Shown here piece after piece: positions 48,019-55,626 of a stretch of DNA of 64,000 bases. This DNA is from Caulobacter sp. 602-1 (lineage in GTDB: Bacteria; Pseudomonadota; Alphaproteobacteria; Caulobacterales; Caulobacteraceae), in NCBI RefSeq assembly GCF_003931565.1, contig NZ_RRYI01000002.1, forward strand, positions 1 to 64,000, written 5' to 3'. Below the pieces are notes generated by a model. It did not search any database and was not told the origin of the DNA. It worked only from the letters and a program-made list of their open reading frames with translations. A program made the position numbers and the translations under genes. Positions within the stretch are counted from its first letter, which is position 1; every line of letters starts with the position of its first letter.

Positions 48019-48477
48019 TCAGCTGGCCACCGGAAACACCCGCGTCTGTTTGACCACGCCATAGGCGAAGCTGGTGTCGATCGAGGCGATGCCCGGGATG
48101 GCGTGCAGCTTGCGGCGCATGAAGGCCTCATAGGTCTCCAGGCTGTCGACGATCACGCGCAGCAGATAGTCGTCGCTGCCGGCCAGCAGAAAGCAGTCCA
48201 GGATCTGGTCGATGCGCTGCACCTGCGCCTCGAAGCCGGTGATCAGATCCTGGCTGGGACTGTTCAGGCGCACACGGACGAAGACCGTGATCGGCAGGCC
48301 GTAGGCCTTCTGGTCGACCAGGGCGGTATAGCCGGTGATGACTCCCTCGGCCTCCAGATTGCGCACCCGGCGCAGGCAGGGCGAGGGCGACAGGTTCACC
48401 CGCTCGGCCAGCTCCTGATTGGTCAGCCGCCCGTCCTTCTGCAGCTCGCGTATGATCTGGCGGTCCTTGGTGTCCAT
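48019..48477 (-). CDS. Lrp/AsnC-family regulator (MdeR-like), divergent from methionine gamma-lyase
   Basis: 152 residues with HTH DTKDRQIIRELQKDGRLTNQ ... SPSPCLRRVRNL and a RAM effector domain with AGSDDYLLRVIV. In Pseudomonas putida an Lrp-type activator, MdeR, lies divergent from mdeA, the same arrangement as here, so this is likely the local regulator. Two related motifs between the genes are candidate binding sites. Confidence 0.9.
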   Translation of the reverse strand: MDTKDRQIIRELQKDGRLTNQELAERVNLSPSPCLRRVRNLEAEGVITGYTALVDQKAYGLPITVFVRVRLNSPSQDLITGFEAQVQRIDQILDCFLLAGSDDYLLRVIVDSLETYEAFMRRKLHAIPGIASIDTSFAYGVVKQTRVFPVAS

Positions 48478-48489
48478 TGACGTCCCTTG

Positions 48490-48532
48490 AGCAGAATCTG
48501 CCAAAACAGGAGCCCATCGTAGCAGAATTCGC
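48490..48532. promoter_or_regulatory. Paired Lrp-type sites between regulator and methionine gamma-lyase
   Basis: AGCAGAATCTGC (48490-48501), containing the perfect palindrome GCAGA-A-TCTGC, and AGCAGAATTCGC (48521-48532), one mismatch from palindromic, are spaced 31 bases apart, about three helical turns, as expected for a multimeric Lrp protein. Confidence 0.6.
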
Positions 48533-48583
48533 AATCCATCTTCCCCCGCTTCGCACCACTCTCTCGGTGACAGGGAGCGAGAC

Positions 48584-49825
48584 ATGCGTAACGACCAGGC
48601 CGGTTTCTCCACGCGGGCGATCCATGCGGGCTATGATCCCGCCGATGAGCACGGGGCGCTGACGCCGCCGGTGCACCTGACCTCGACCTTCGCCTTCGAA
48701 AGCGCCGAGGCCGGCGGCGAGATGTTCGCCGGGACGCGGGAAGGGCATTTCTACTCGCGGATCTCCAACCCGACGACCGACCTGCTGGAGCGGCGCCTGG
48801 CCAGCCTGGAGGGCGGCGAGGCGGCCGTCGCCACGGCCTCGGGCATGGGGGCGATCACCGCTACGCTGTGGAGCTTCCTGCGGGCCGGCGACGAGGTCAT
48901 CACCGACCAGACGCTCTATGGCTGCACCTTCGCCTTTCTGCGCGACGGCCTGACCCGGTTCGGCGTGACGGTGCGGACCGTCGACATGACCCGGCCCGAG
49001 GTCCTGGCGGAGGCGATCTCGAACAAGACCCGGATCGTCTATTTCGAGACCCCGGCCAATCCGAACATGCGCCTGGTGGACATCGCCGCGATCAGCCGGA
49101 TCGCCCGCGACGCCGGCGCCAAGGTTGTGGTCGACAACACCTACGCCACGCCGGTCCTGACCCGGCCGCTGAGCCTGGGCGCGGACATCGTCGTCCACTC
49201 CGCGACCAAGTATCTGGGCGGTCACGGCGACCTCATCGGCGGCGTCGTGGTCGGCGGCGTCGAGGACATGGGTCGCGTGCGCCTCGTCGGGGTGAAGGAC
49301 ATGACCGGCGCGGTGATGTCGCCATTCACGGCCTTCCTGGTCATGCGGGGCCTGAAGACCTTGGCGCTGCGCATGGCCCGCCACAGCCAGAGCGGGGAGG
49401 CCGTCGCCCGCTGGCTGGAGGCGCACCCGGCCGTCGCGCGGGTGTTCTATCCGGGCCTGCGAAGCTTTCCGCAGCGCGCCCTGGCCGAACGCCAGATGAG
49501 CGCCGGCGGCGGCATGGTCGCCTTCGAGCTGAAGGGCGGCCACGCGGCGGGCGTGGCGATGATGAACCGTCTGTTGATGATCCGTCGGGCCGTGTCGCTG
49601 GGCGACGCCGAGACCCTGATCCAGCATCCGGCCAGCATGACCCACTCGCCCTATTCGCCCGAGGAGCGGGCGGCGGCGGGCATCGGCGAGGGGTTGGTGC
49701 GGCTGTCGGTCGGGCTGGAGGACGTGGCGGATATTCTGGAGGATCTGGAAGCGGCGCTGGCGACCGCGGCTCCCCCGCTGGGGGAACCATCCGCGAAGCC
49801 GACCGAGGGCGCCATCTCCGCCTAG
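48584..49825 (+). CDS. mdeA: Methionine gamma-lyase
   Basis: 413 residues, PLP-dependent Cys/Met metabolism family. The lysine is Lys209 in VVHSATKYLGGHGD. Cys114 in LYGCTFAF is the residue that marks methionine gamma-lyases against cystathionine enzymes. VKDMTGAVMSP and LIQHPASMTHSPYSPEER also match that subgroup. It converts methionine to methanethiol, 2-oxobutyrate and ammonia. The C-terminal ~20 residues (PPLGEPSAKPTEGAISA) extend beyond the fold. It is divergent from an Lrp regulator. Confidence 0.92.
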   Translation: MRNDQAGFSTRAIHAGYDPADEHGALTPPVHLTSTFAFESAEAGGEMFAGTREGHFYSRISNPTTDLLERRLASLEGGEAAVATASGMGAITATLWSFLRAGDEVITDQTLYGCTFAFLRDGLTRFGVTVRTVDMTRPEVLAEAISNKTRIVYFETPANPNMRLVDIAAISRIARDAGAKVVVDNTYATPVLTRPLSLGADIVVHSATKYLGGHGDLIGGVVVGGVEDMGRVRLVGVKDMTGAVMSPFTAFLVMRGLKTLALRMARHSQSGEAVARWLEAHPAVARVFYPGLRSFPQRALAERQMSAGGGMVAFELKGGHAAGVAMMNRLLMIRRAVSLGDAETLIQHPASMTHSPYSPEERAAAGIGEGLVRLSVGLEDVADILEDLEAALATAAPPLGEPSAKPTEGAISA

Positions 49826-49839
49826 CGCGGAGGGTGATC

Positions 49840-50814
49840 TCAGCAGTCCAGGAACTTCACCTCGTCGGCCGCGTACTTCATGTCGCTGGCGCTGAAGAGG
49901 CCCGACAAGCCGAGCAGGGTGCAGCGGCCGATGGTCAGGTACACCGGAATGGTACGCACATACGCGCCCATGCGGCCCTTGTCGGAGAACCGTCTGCCGA
50001 ACGCCGCGCGGTCCAGCAGGTCGCCGATGCGCTCCATCAGGGGGCTGTTGATATAGACACCGCCGCGGGCGGCGAACATCAGGGCCGCGTCGCCGGAGAA
50101 GGCGCCGAGCAGGGCGCTGAAGATCGACACCGCCTCGCGGGCCCGCGCGTCGCCGTCACGGGCGCGGGCCAGGATCACGTCCTCGCTCTCGGTATCGCCG
50201 CCCAGCGCCATATGGATGTCGGCCAGTCCCTGCTGCGACAGGAAATGTTCGGCCGAGACCCGGCCGTACTTGATCTGCAGGGCCGAGAAGACCGGGATCT
50301 CGCGCGCCTCGCCGGGCGTGAAGTCGATATGGCCGCCTTCGCTGACCACCGGGACCCAGCCGTCGTTGCGATGTGGCGAAAGGCCCGCGACGCCGAGGCC
50401 CAGATTGGGGCCGATCACCGCGATCGGCGCGTTCTTGGCCGGCTTGCCGTCGTGGATCAGGGTCATGGCGGTGTTCGCCAGGCGCGGCGCGCCCAGCGCG
50501 CAGGCGGCGAAATCGTTGAGCAGGGCCACGCGCGGGGTCTTGAGCACCGCTCTCAGCCACGACTGGGTCACCGTGAAATCGCCAGCCGTCAGGGCGATCG
50601 CGCCATCGATCTCCGGACCCGCGCCGCAGATCGCCGCCCCGACCAATTCGCCATGGCCGTTCTTGGAGAAGGCGTTGACCAGGTGCCGCTCCAACTCGCG
50701 CAGGGAGCCGCACGCCAGCTCCTGGTGCGCGCGCGGTGGATCGCCAGGCCGCACGACCGCCAACGCCAGGTCGCGCCCGTTCACGTCGGCCAGCAAGACC
50801 GATCCCTTAGCCAT
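49840..50814 (-). CDS. Glucokinase (Glk)-family protein with altered phosphate loop
   Basis: 324 residues from ATG 50814, which follows GAGGAA by 6 bases. The Glk sugar site is kept: LLNDFAA (catalytic Asp), SEGGHIDF and VSAEHFLSQQG, and GPNLGLGVAGL matches the nucleotide-side region. The N-terminal phosphate-1 motif, usually D-x-G-G-T-N, is DVNGRD at residues 10-15, so the glycine pair and Thr-Asn are lost. It may be a weak kinase or a sugar-sensing derivative. A LacI-type operator lies 50 bases upstream. Confidence 0.82.
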   Translation of the reverse strand: MAKGSVLLADVNGRDLALAVVRPGDPPRAHQELACGSLRELERHLVNAFSKNGHGELVGAAICGAGPEIDGAIALTAGDFTVTQSWLRAVLKTPRVALLNDFAACALGAPRLANTAMTLIHDGKPAKNAPIAVIGPNLGLGVAGLSPHRNDGWVPVVSEGGHIDFTPGEAREIPVFSALQIKYGRVSAEHFLSQQGLADIHMALGGDTESEDVILARARDGDARAREAVSIFSALLGAFSGDAALMFAARGGVYINSPLMERIGDLLDRAAFGRRFSDKGRMGAYVRTIPVYLTIGRCTLLGLSGLFSASDMKYAADEVKFLDC

Positions 50815-50863
50815 GTCGCTTCCTCGCATGGCCGGATCTTCCGTCCGGCTTCGAATGAATACT

Positions 50864-50879
50864 GTTGTACCGGTAACAT
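50864..50879. promoter_or_regulatory. LacI-family operator candidate upstream of glucokinase-like gene
   Basis: The 16-base stretch 50864-50879 contains TTGTACCGGTAACA centred on the palindrome TACCGGTA. This resembles the TGTTACCGGTAACA-type sites of sugar-responsive LacI regulators in alphaproteobacteria. It lies 50-66 bases before the glk-like ATG. Confidence 0.6.
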
Positions 50880-51036
50880 GGACCGGCAAGAGGAAGATAT
50901 CCCCGAATACCGACGTTATGACAAGGCTGTCACCGCCGACAGTCAAAACCCGCTTCGAGTTTTGGGCGCGTTAACCTTTACGACTAAAATCCTAAATTTA
51001 GACGGCCGATTAACCGCGGCGTGCGTTTATCCCCGC

Positions 51037-51390
51037 ATGGCGAAGTACGCGTCAGAAGGCGATCAAGATCGACGGACAGCCGTCCGTATTCAAACTCAGA
51101 GGTCCGGCAAGATCCTGTGCGGCGCCTTCGCGTGGGATTGCGTGATCCGCGATCTGTCGAGCGGCGGCGCGCGGATCCAGATGCTGTCGGGCGCCGCCCC
51201 GCCGGGAAAGGCGCAGCTGATTGATCTCGTCGCGGGCCTGGCCCACGACGTGACCGTGGCCTGGCAGCGCGACCGCGAGGTGGGCATGCGGATCGTCCGC
51301 ACCTACGACCTGCGCGGTCTCACCCCTTCCGTCGCCGGCGCCGCCAAACGGATCTGGCTCGCCTCGCGATCAGACGCCTCCACGGGCTGA
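51037..51390 (+). CDS. PilZ-domain protein
   Basis: 117 residues. The c-di-GMP binding motifs are present: R-x-x-x-R at Arg13-Arg17 (RTAVR) and D-x-S-x-x-G at 39-44 (DLSSGG), followed by the six-strand barrel. It is probably a small receptor for the second messenger, acting on motility or development. It is followed by a bidirectional terminator. Confidence 0.88.
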   Translation: MAKYASEGDQDRRTAVRIQTQRSGKILCGAFAWDCVIRDLSSGGARIQMLSGAAPPGKAQLIDLVAGLAHDVTVAWQRDREVGMRIVRTYDLRGLTPSVAGAAKRIWLASRSDASTG

Positions 51391-51406
51391 CGTCCTGAAA
51401 ACGAAA

Positions 51407-51434
51407 AAGACCTCGGCCCGCCCGCCGAGGTCTT
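51407..51434. terminator. Bidirectional terminator between PilZ and XRE genes
   Basis: A perfect 10-bp stem, AAGACCTCGG (51407-51416) with CCGAGGTCTT (51425-51434), lies between convergent genes. T-rich tracts flank it on both strands (CTTG after it, and AAAAA before it, read as T on the minus strand). Confidence 0.8.
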
Positions 51435-51473
51435 CTTGTCCGCATCAGCGCTTAGGGCTGGCGGGGCTTGGCG

Positions 51474-51905
51474 TCAGGCGGTTTCGCGGGCCGCCTCGTC
51501 AGCCATGGCGCGCACCAGGTCGAGGACCTGACGACGGACGCGGCCGCGACCGATGCGCGGGAACACCTCGGCCAGTTCCAGGCCTTCCGGCGTGGTCAGG
51601 AACTCCTGAACCACCTTTTCGGCGTGCTGAGCGGCGTCGTCGACTTCCGCGCCGCTCATGGGATCGGCCAGGCCGTCGAAGAAGAACGACACGGGGACCT
51701 GCAGGGTCTTGGCGATCTCATAAAGCTTGCTGGCGCTGACGCGATTGGCGCCGCGCTCGTACTTCTGCACCTGTTGGAAGGTCAGGCCCAGGCTGTCGGC
51801 CAACTGCTCCTGGCTCACGCCCAGCAGCTTGCGACGCATGCGGACGCGGCCGCCCACGTGCAGGTCGACAGGGTTGGGGCGTCGGCCTTCGGTTTCTTCG
51901 CTCAT
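51474..51905 (-). CDS. XRE-family transcriptional regulator
   Basis: 143 residues. The Cro/CI-type HTH spans about 16-72 (VGGRVRMRRKLLGVSQEQLA, LGLTFQQVQKYERGANRVSA) and a C-terminal helical part may mediate dimerisation. Similar proteins are frequent developmental and stress regulators in alphaproteobacteria. The start at 51905 follows GGAGGCGG. It is directly downstream of the LuxI gene on the same strand but 208 bases away, so co-transcription is uncertain. Confidence 0.9.
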   Translation of the reverse strand: MSEETEGRRPNPVDLHVGGRVRMRRKLLGVSQEQLADSLGLTFQQVQKYERGANRVSASKLYEIAKTLQVPVSFFFDGLADPMSGAEVDDAAQHAEKVVQEFLTTPEGLELAEVFPRIGRGRVRRQVLDLVRAMADEAARETA

Positions 51906-52113
51906 CTGTTTTTCCGCCTCCAACGGTTGTTCAGGGAAAATGACACGACCGTGACGTCGGCGGAAGCTGGGGCGTTCATAGCGCGGCGTTACGTCGCGAC
52001 GGTTTAGCTGGCCTCCCCGATCCGCGGAAGTTAGCCGTCCGGACAACGATTCGCCGCCAACCGAAGGGTGATCCGCTGCCGTCCTGCGCGAGTGGGTCGT
52101 ACGCCGCGAACCC

Positions 52114-52929
52114 CTAGGCGTTGAGGGGCGAGGCGCCGGAGCGGTGGTCCCAGATGCGTCGCGCCTGGCCGGTATTGTCATGCAGGCGGAACAGGGTCTC
52201 GGCGGCCAGGGTCTCGTCGCGCGGGGCGCCGGCGCTCAGCTGGGGCGTCATGGCCCGGGTCACCTGGCGTTGCACCGAGGCCAGATCGCCGAACGCCATC
52301 AGGTCCAGGGCGTCGATTTCGTAGCCGATCGGCGACTCGCGGCCGATCGCCTCCAGCACGCGATCCAGCAGATCCCGCGAGACGGCGATCTCGGAGCCCG
52401 CCACCACGCCGTACGCGTAGGGGCGCGGAATGCCGACCAGGCGAGTGTCGATCGGCGAGTTGAGGATGCCGGGATAGAGCCGCATGTCGATCATGCCCAC
52501 GAAGCGGGTCACGCCGTGGCGAAGAGCCAGCTCGAAGGCGGCGGCCCAGCACTCGAACACGCGCTCGCCACGACCGGGGCCCTTGCGCCGGCGATAGGCC
52601 TCGGTGGTGAACAGGCGCGAGGCCTCCCAGACGTCGGGTCCCTTCTTGGGCGTTTCGCCGGGCGCGATCAGGTGAGCGAACTTGTCGGCCAGCATGCAGC
52701 GGTCGTCGGTGGGCCGCAGGCGCAGGCCGACTTCCAGCTCCAGGGCGTCGTTGAAGCCCAGCAGATAGACGGCGCGGTGGTCGTCATAGTCGTCGACCTC
52801 GCCGCCATCGAGGACGACCAGATCGACCCAGCCGTTCTTCTCGACGCACTGGCGCCGGCGTTCCTCGTGCATGGCCCAGAGCTGAGGGCCATAGAGATGG
52901 CGGTTCTCGGAAGTGACGATGTGGATCAT
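52114..52929 (-). CDS. LuxI-type acyl-homoserine lactone synthase
   Basis: 271 residues, longer than the usual ~200 because of a ~60-residue C-terminal extension. LuxI-family residues are kept: Arg24/Arg25, Trp34, the acidic E-x-D-x-Y-D block at 44-49, Arg70 in GLRLRPT with ML nine to ten residues on, and E-x-S-R at 102-105 (WEASRLF). The family joins an acyl chain from acyl-ACP or acyl-CoA to S-adenosylmethionine to make a quorum-sensing signal. A LuxR gene precedes it on the same strand with a lux-box candidate between. The acyl chain cannot be predicted. Confidence 0.92.
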   Translation of the reverse strand: MIHIVTSENRHLYGPQLWAMHEERRRQCVEKNGWVDLVVLDGGEVDDYDDHRAVYLLGFNDALELEVGLRLRPTDDRCMLADKFAHLIAPGETPKKGPDVWEASRLFTTEAYRRRKGPGRGERVFECWAAAFELALRHGVTRFVGMIDMRLYPGILNSPIDTRLVGIPRPYAYGVVAGSEIAVSRDLLDRVLEAIGRESPIGYEIDALDLMAFGDLASVQRQVTRAMTPQLSAGAPRDETLAAETLFRLHDNTGQARRIWDHRSGASPLNA

Positions 52930-52991
52930 GGCCGGCCCCCTTACTGGCGTGGACGGCCTGCATTAGGGGACATGATCCGGCGAACGCGCGA

Positions 52992-53007
52992 TAGGCCAAA
53001 CGGCCTA
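52992..53007 (-). promoter_or_regulatory. Lux-box-like inverted repeat upstream of luxI
   Basis: TAGGCC-N4-GGCCTA, 16 bases with perfect 6-bp arms, centred about 70 bases before the luxI start codon. A -10-like CCTAAT (minus strand, 52967-52962) stands 24 bases downstream, close to the spacing of LuxR-activated promoters. Confidence 0.65.
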
Positions 53008-53052
53008 AGCCCTACGCGCGGAGGGTGCTTGCCAGGGCCGCGAGGGTCTGGG

Positions 53053-53781
53053 TTAGAGTTTGGAGAGCAGCCCCAACTCGCCGGCCTTGAGCACGGCTTC
53101 CTGGCGCTTGACCACGCCCAGCCGCTTCTTGGCGGCCTCGATGTGGTGATGGACCGTGCGCGGCGACAGCTCCAGGATCGCGCCGATCTCCCAGTCCGTC
53201 TTGCCGCGGCTGGCCCAGTACAGGCACTGGGCCTGGCGTTCGGAGATGATCCCGTAATCCGGGCTGCCGTCCTGCATTTCCCAGTGCTTGAGCATGATCG
53301 TGCCGAACACCGTGGCCAGGCTGTCGATGACCGCGCGCGCGGTCGGGTCGGTGGCGGGGGCCTCGGTCGACATGCGGATCAGCACTTCCTGGCCGGCCGG
53401 GCCGAAGACGCGCACGACATAGCCGTCGTTCATGCCCAGCTCGGAAGCCTCGCCCCACATGGACTGGGCGCGGCCGTCGCCCAGCGGCTTGGCGTCCGTC
53501 CAGGCGAACGACCGCGGCGATTTCAGGAGGAGCTTCACGCACGGATCGTGGACGACGTAGCGCTCGCTCCAATAGCGCTGGTCCCAGGCCTCGAAGTCGC
53601 GGCGGCTCAGCGTCGGCGGCTCCTTGCCGTAGTGCTCGGCATTGACCAGGGTGGCGCAGAACTTGTCGTAGCCGAAGGCCCCGATCGCTCGGGCGAAATG
53701 GGTTTCCACCTCATGGGCCGAGCCCAGGTGCGGCGCCTGGCTGAGAAACGCCCAGGCCTGTTGTTCCGCCGTATTCAGCAC
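53053..53781 (-). CDS. LuxR-family acyl-homoserine lactone receptor/activator
   Basis: 242 residues. The autoinducer domain has the conserved pocket residues: Trp66/Trp71 and Tyr75 (AWDQRYWSERY), Asp79-Pro80 (VVHDPC), Trp94 (SFAWTD) and Gly120 (MNDGY). The C-terminal GerE-type HTH (ISERQAQCLYWASRGKTDWE, SPRTVHHHIEAAKKRLG) is intact, including the E-x-G/A-x-I-L core. With the LuxI gene downstream it forms a full quorum-sensing circuit that presumably regulates luxI through the lux box. Confidence 0.93.
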   Translation of the reverse strand: MLNTAEQQAWAFLSQAPHLGSAHEVETHFARAIGAFGYDKFCATLVNAEHYGKEPPTLSRRDFEAWDQRYWSERYVVHDPCVKLLLKSPRSFAWTDAKPLGDGRAQSMWGEASELGMNDGYVVRVFGPAGQEVLIRMSTEAPATDPTARAVIDSLATVFGTIMLKHWEMQDGSPDYGIISERQAQCLYWASRGKTDWEIGAILELSPRTVHHHIEAAKKRLGVVKRQEAVLKAGELGLLSKL

Positions 53782-53911
53782 TCGAGACGCTCCGCACTCA
53801 CGCTGAGGGCGAAGCTAGGCCGGGATACGCCTCGGCGACAAGCGCGCGCTATCCAGGGTAGCGTCGGAAACGGGCGTCGGATTGTAGCGGAATGCGCGGG
53901 GCGCGGCCTTT

Positions 53912-55441
53912 TTAGGCGGCCTCTTCCTCGCCGTCTTCGTCCTCGCCCAGCAGGGCGCTCAGCACGGTGGCCAGACGCTCGGGCTTGATCGGCTTTTCGA
54001 CGACGTCCTGCATGCCGGCGGCGATGTAGGTCTGGACGTCGGCCGGGTCGGCGTTGGCGGTCAGGGCCACGATCGGCACGCCGCCGGCGCGGCCGCCCAT
54101 CTCGCGGATGGCGCGGGTCGCGGCGATGCCGTCCATGCGCGGCATCTTGATGTCCATCAGGATCAGATCGTAGCGGCCGCCCTTGGCCATCTCGACGGCC
54201 TCGACGCCGTCGACGGCCTGCTCGGAGGTGCACTCGAACATGTCGCACAGCGCCTCGGCGACCATGCGGTTGGTGGCGTTGTCGTCGACGATCAGGATGT
54301 GGGCGGCGCGGGAGGCGACGGCCTGCTCCTCGTGGATCTCGGCCTCGGCCGCAGCCGCCGCGAGCGTCAGGCCGAAGCCGACGGTCAGGCCGGCGCCGCG
54401 ATTGGCCTCGGCGTGCAAGGGACCGCCCATGGCGCGCAGGACGCGGTGAGCCAGGGCCATGCCGACGCCCAAGGCCATCTCGTTACGGTCTTGCAGGCTG
54501 GAGGGGCCCAGAGGGTCGTTGATCCGGGCCAGGCGCTCGTCGGCGTGGCCCTCGGTGTTGTCGCGCACCAGGCCTTCGAGGCGGATGTGGTCGCCTTCGG
54601 CGCGGGCGGTCAGGCGGGTCTCGATCATGCCGCGGCCGGCGGCCAGGGCGTTCTCGATCAGGATGTCGAACACCTGCAGCAGGCGCTCGCCGTCGACCTC
54701 GACCCCGCATTCCGGATCGCCGTTGTAGGAGACCAACAGGGTGGAGCCGCCCTCATGGGCGCGTTCCGCCCAGCGGGCCTCGACCGCGTCGGCCAGATCG
54801 CGCAGGCGGGTGGGCGTGGGGGCGAAGGTCAGCTGGCCGCGGGACGAGCGGTGCAGGTCGATGGCGCGGTTCACCGTCGCGCCCATGTCGCGGCTGGTGT
54901 CGCCGATGGCGCGCACGAACGCCGAGGCGTCCGGCGTCAGGCGCTGCTGCTCGAGGCGTTCGGTGATGGCCAGCACGCCGTCCAGGTGTGCGCCGATGTC
55001 GACGGCCATGCGCTCGGCCATGCCCATGGCGTCGCGGGCGTCGCGTTGGCGGCGACGGTGAGAGGCCAGCAGCGAACCCAGGCCGCCGACGCCCATATAG
55101 CGGCCAGCGGCGTCCACGGCGATATAGGCGGTGCGGAAGACGGGCGTGGGACTGTCGGCCAGGGCGTTGACGAAGCTGCTGGCGTCGGTCTGGGCCGCGA
55201 CGATGCGCGGCGCGGTGTCCATGACCTCGGAGATCGGTTTGCCGGCGAGGGTGTCCTCGGCGACCCGCATCATGCCCTGCAGCACGTCGCGATAAACCAG
55301 GCCGATCGGCGCGCGGTCGGCGTCGACGATCGCCAGCGCCGGCTTGGCCGGATCGGCGTCGAACATCGCGGCGGCCTCGGCGCAGGACGTGCCGGGGGCG
55401 ATCGGGTCGCTCAGATCGATCAGACGGTAAAGCGTTTCCAT
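53912..55441 (-). CDS. CBS-domain/receiver protein with degenerate histidine kinase core
   Basis: 509 residues from ATG 55441 (a TTG at 55471 is the alternative). N-terminal CBS-like pair (about 1-125: ALAIVDADRAPIGLVYRDVL and YIAVDAAGRYMGVGGLGSLL). The middle resembles a HisKA/ATPase core, but where NMSHEIRTP is expected the sequence is VDIGAHLDGV, with Gly at the phosphoacceptor position. The ATPase boxes are weak: ILIENAL is kept but the D-x-G-x-G box reads DNTEGHA. The C-terminal receiver is intact (HILIVDDNATN, LILMDIKMPRMDG, VEKPIKPE). It is probably a pseudokinase whose receiver takes phosphate from elsewhere. It lies 130 bases upstream of luxR on the same strand. Confidence 0.82.
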   Translation of the reverse strand: METLYRLIDLSDPIAPGTSCAEAAAMFDADPAKPALAIVDADRAPIGLVYRDVLQGMMRVAEDTLAGKPISEVMDTAPRIVAAQTDASSFVNALADSPTPVFRTAYIAVDAAGRYMGVGGLGSLLASHRRRQRDARDAMGMAERMAVDIGAHLDGVLAITERLEQQRLTPDASAFVRAIGDTSRDMGATVNRAIDLHRSSRGQLTFAPTPTRLRDLADAVEARWAERAHEGGSTLLVSYNGDPECGVEVDGERLLQVFDILIENALAAGRGMIETRLTARAEGDHIRLEGLVRDNTEGHADERLARINDPLGPSSLQDRNEMALGVGMALAHRVLRAMGGPLHAEANRGAGLTVGFGLTLAAAAAEAEIHEEQAVASRAAHILIVDDNATNRMVAEALCDMFECTSEQAVDGVEAVEMAKGGRYDLILMDIKMPRMDGIAATRAIREMGGRAGGVPIVALTANADPADVQTYIAAGMQDVVEKPIKPERLATVLSALLGEDEDGEEEAA

Positions 55442-55626
55442 GCGGCGCTTCGCTGGGACTTGGAAGGACAACTTGCCCCGGCCGGCCTTGCGGAGTCGTT
55501 AAGTTGGACGCGGTCACGACGCGGTAATCGTGGGAAATCGCTCATCTTTCCGTCGAGCCCCCGGCGCCCGGCCAGAAAAGGGCGGCGGAGGACCCGCCGC
55601 CCCGTCCGTTTCTTGCGTAGCTGGAC

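Noticed and set aside
50967..51000. A CtrA-like TTAA-N7-TTAA box before the PilZ gene
   Set aside because: The TTAACC and TAAA blocks are present, but the spacing does not match the box, so it is not reported as a site.
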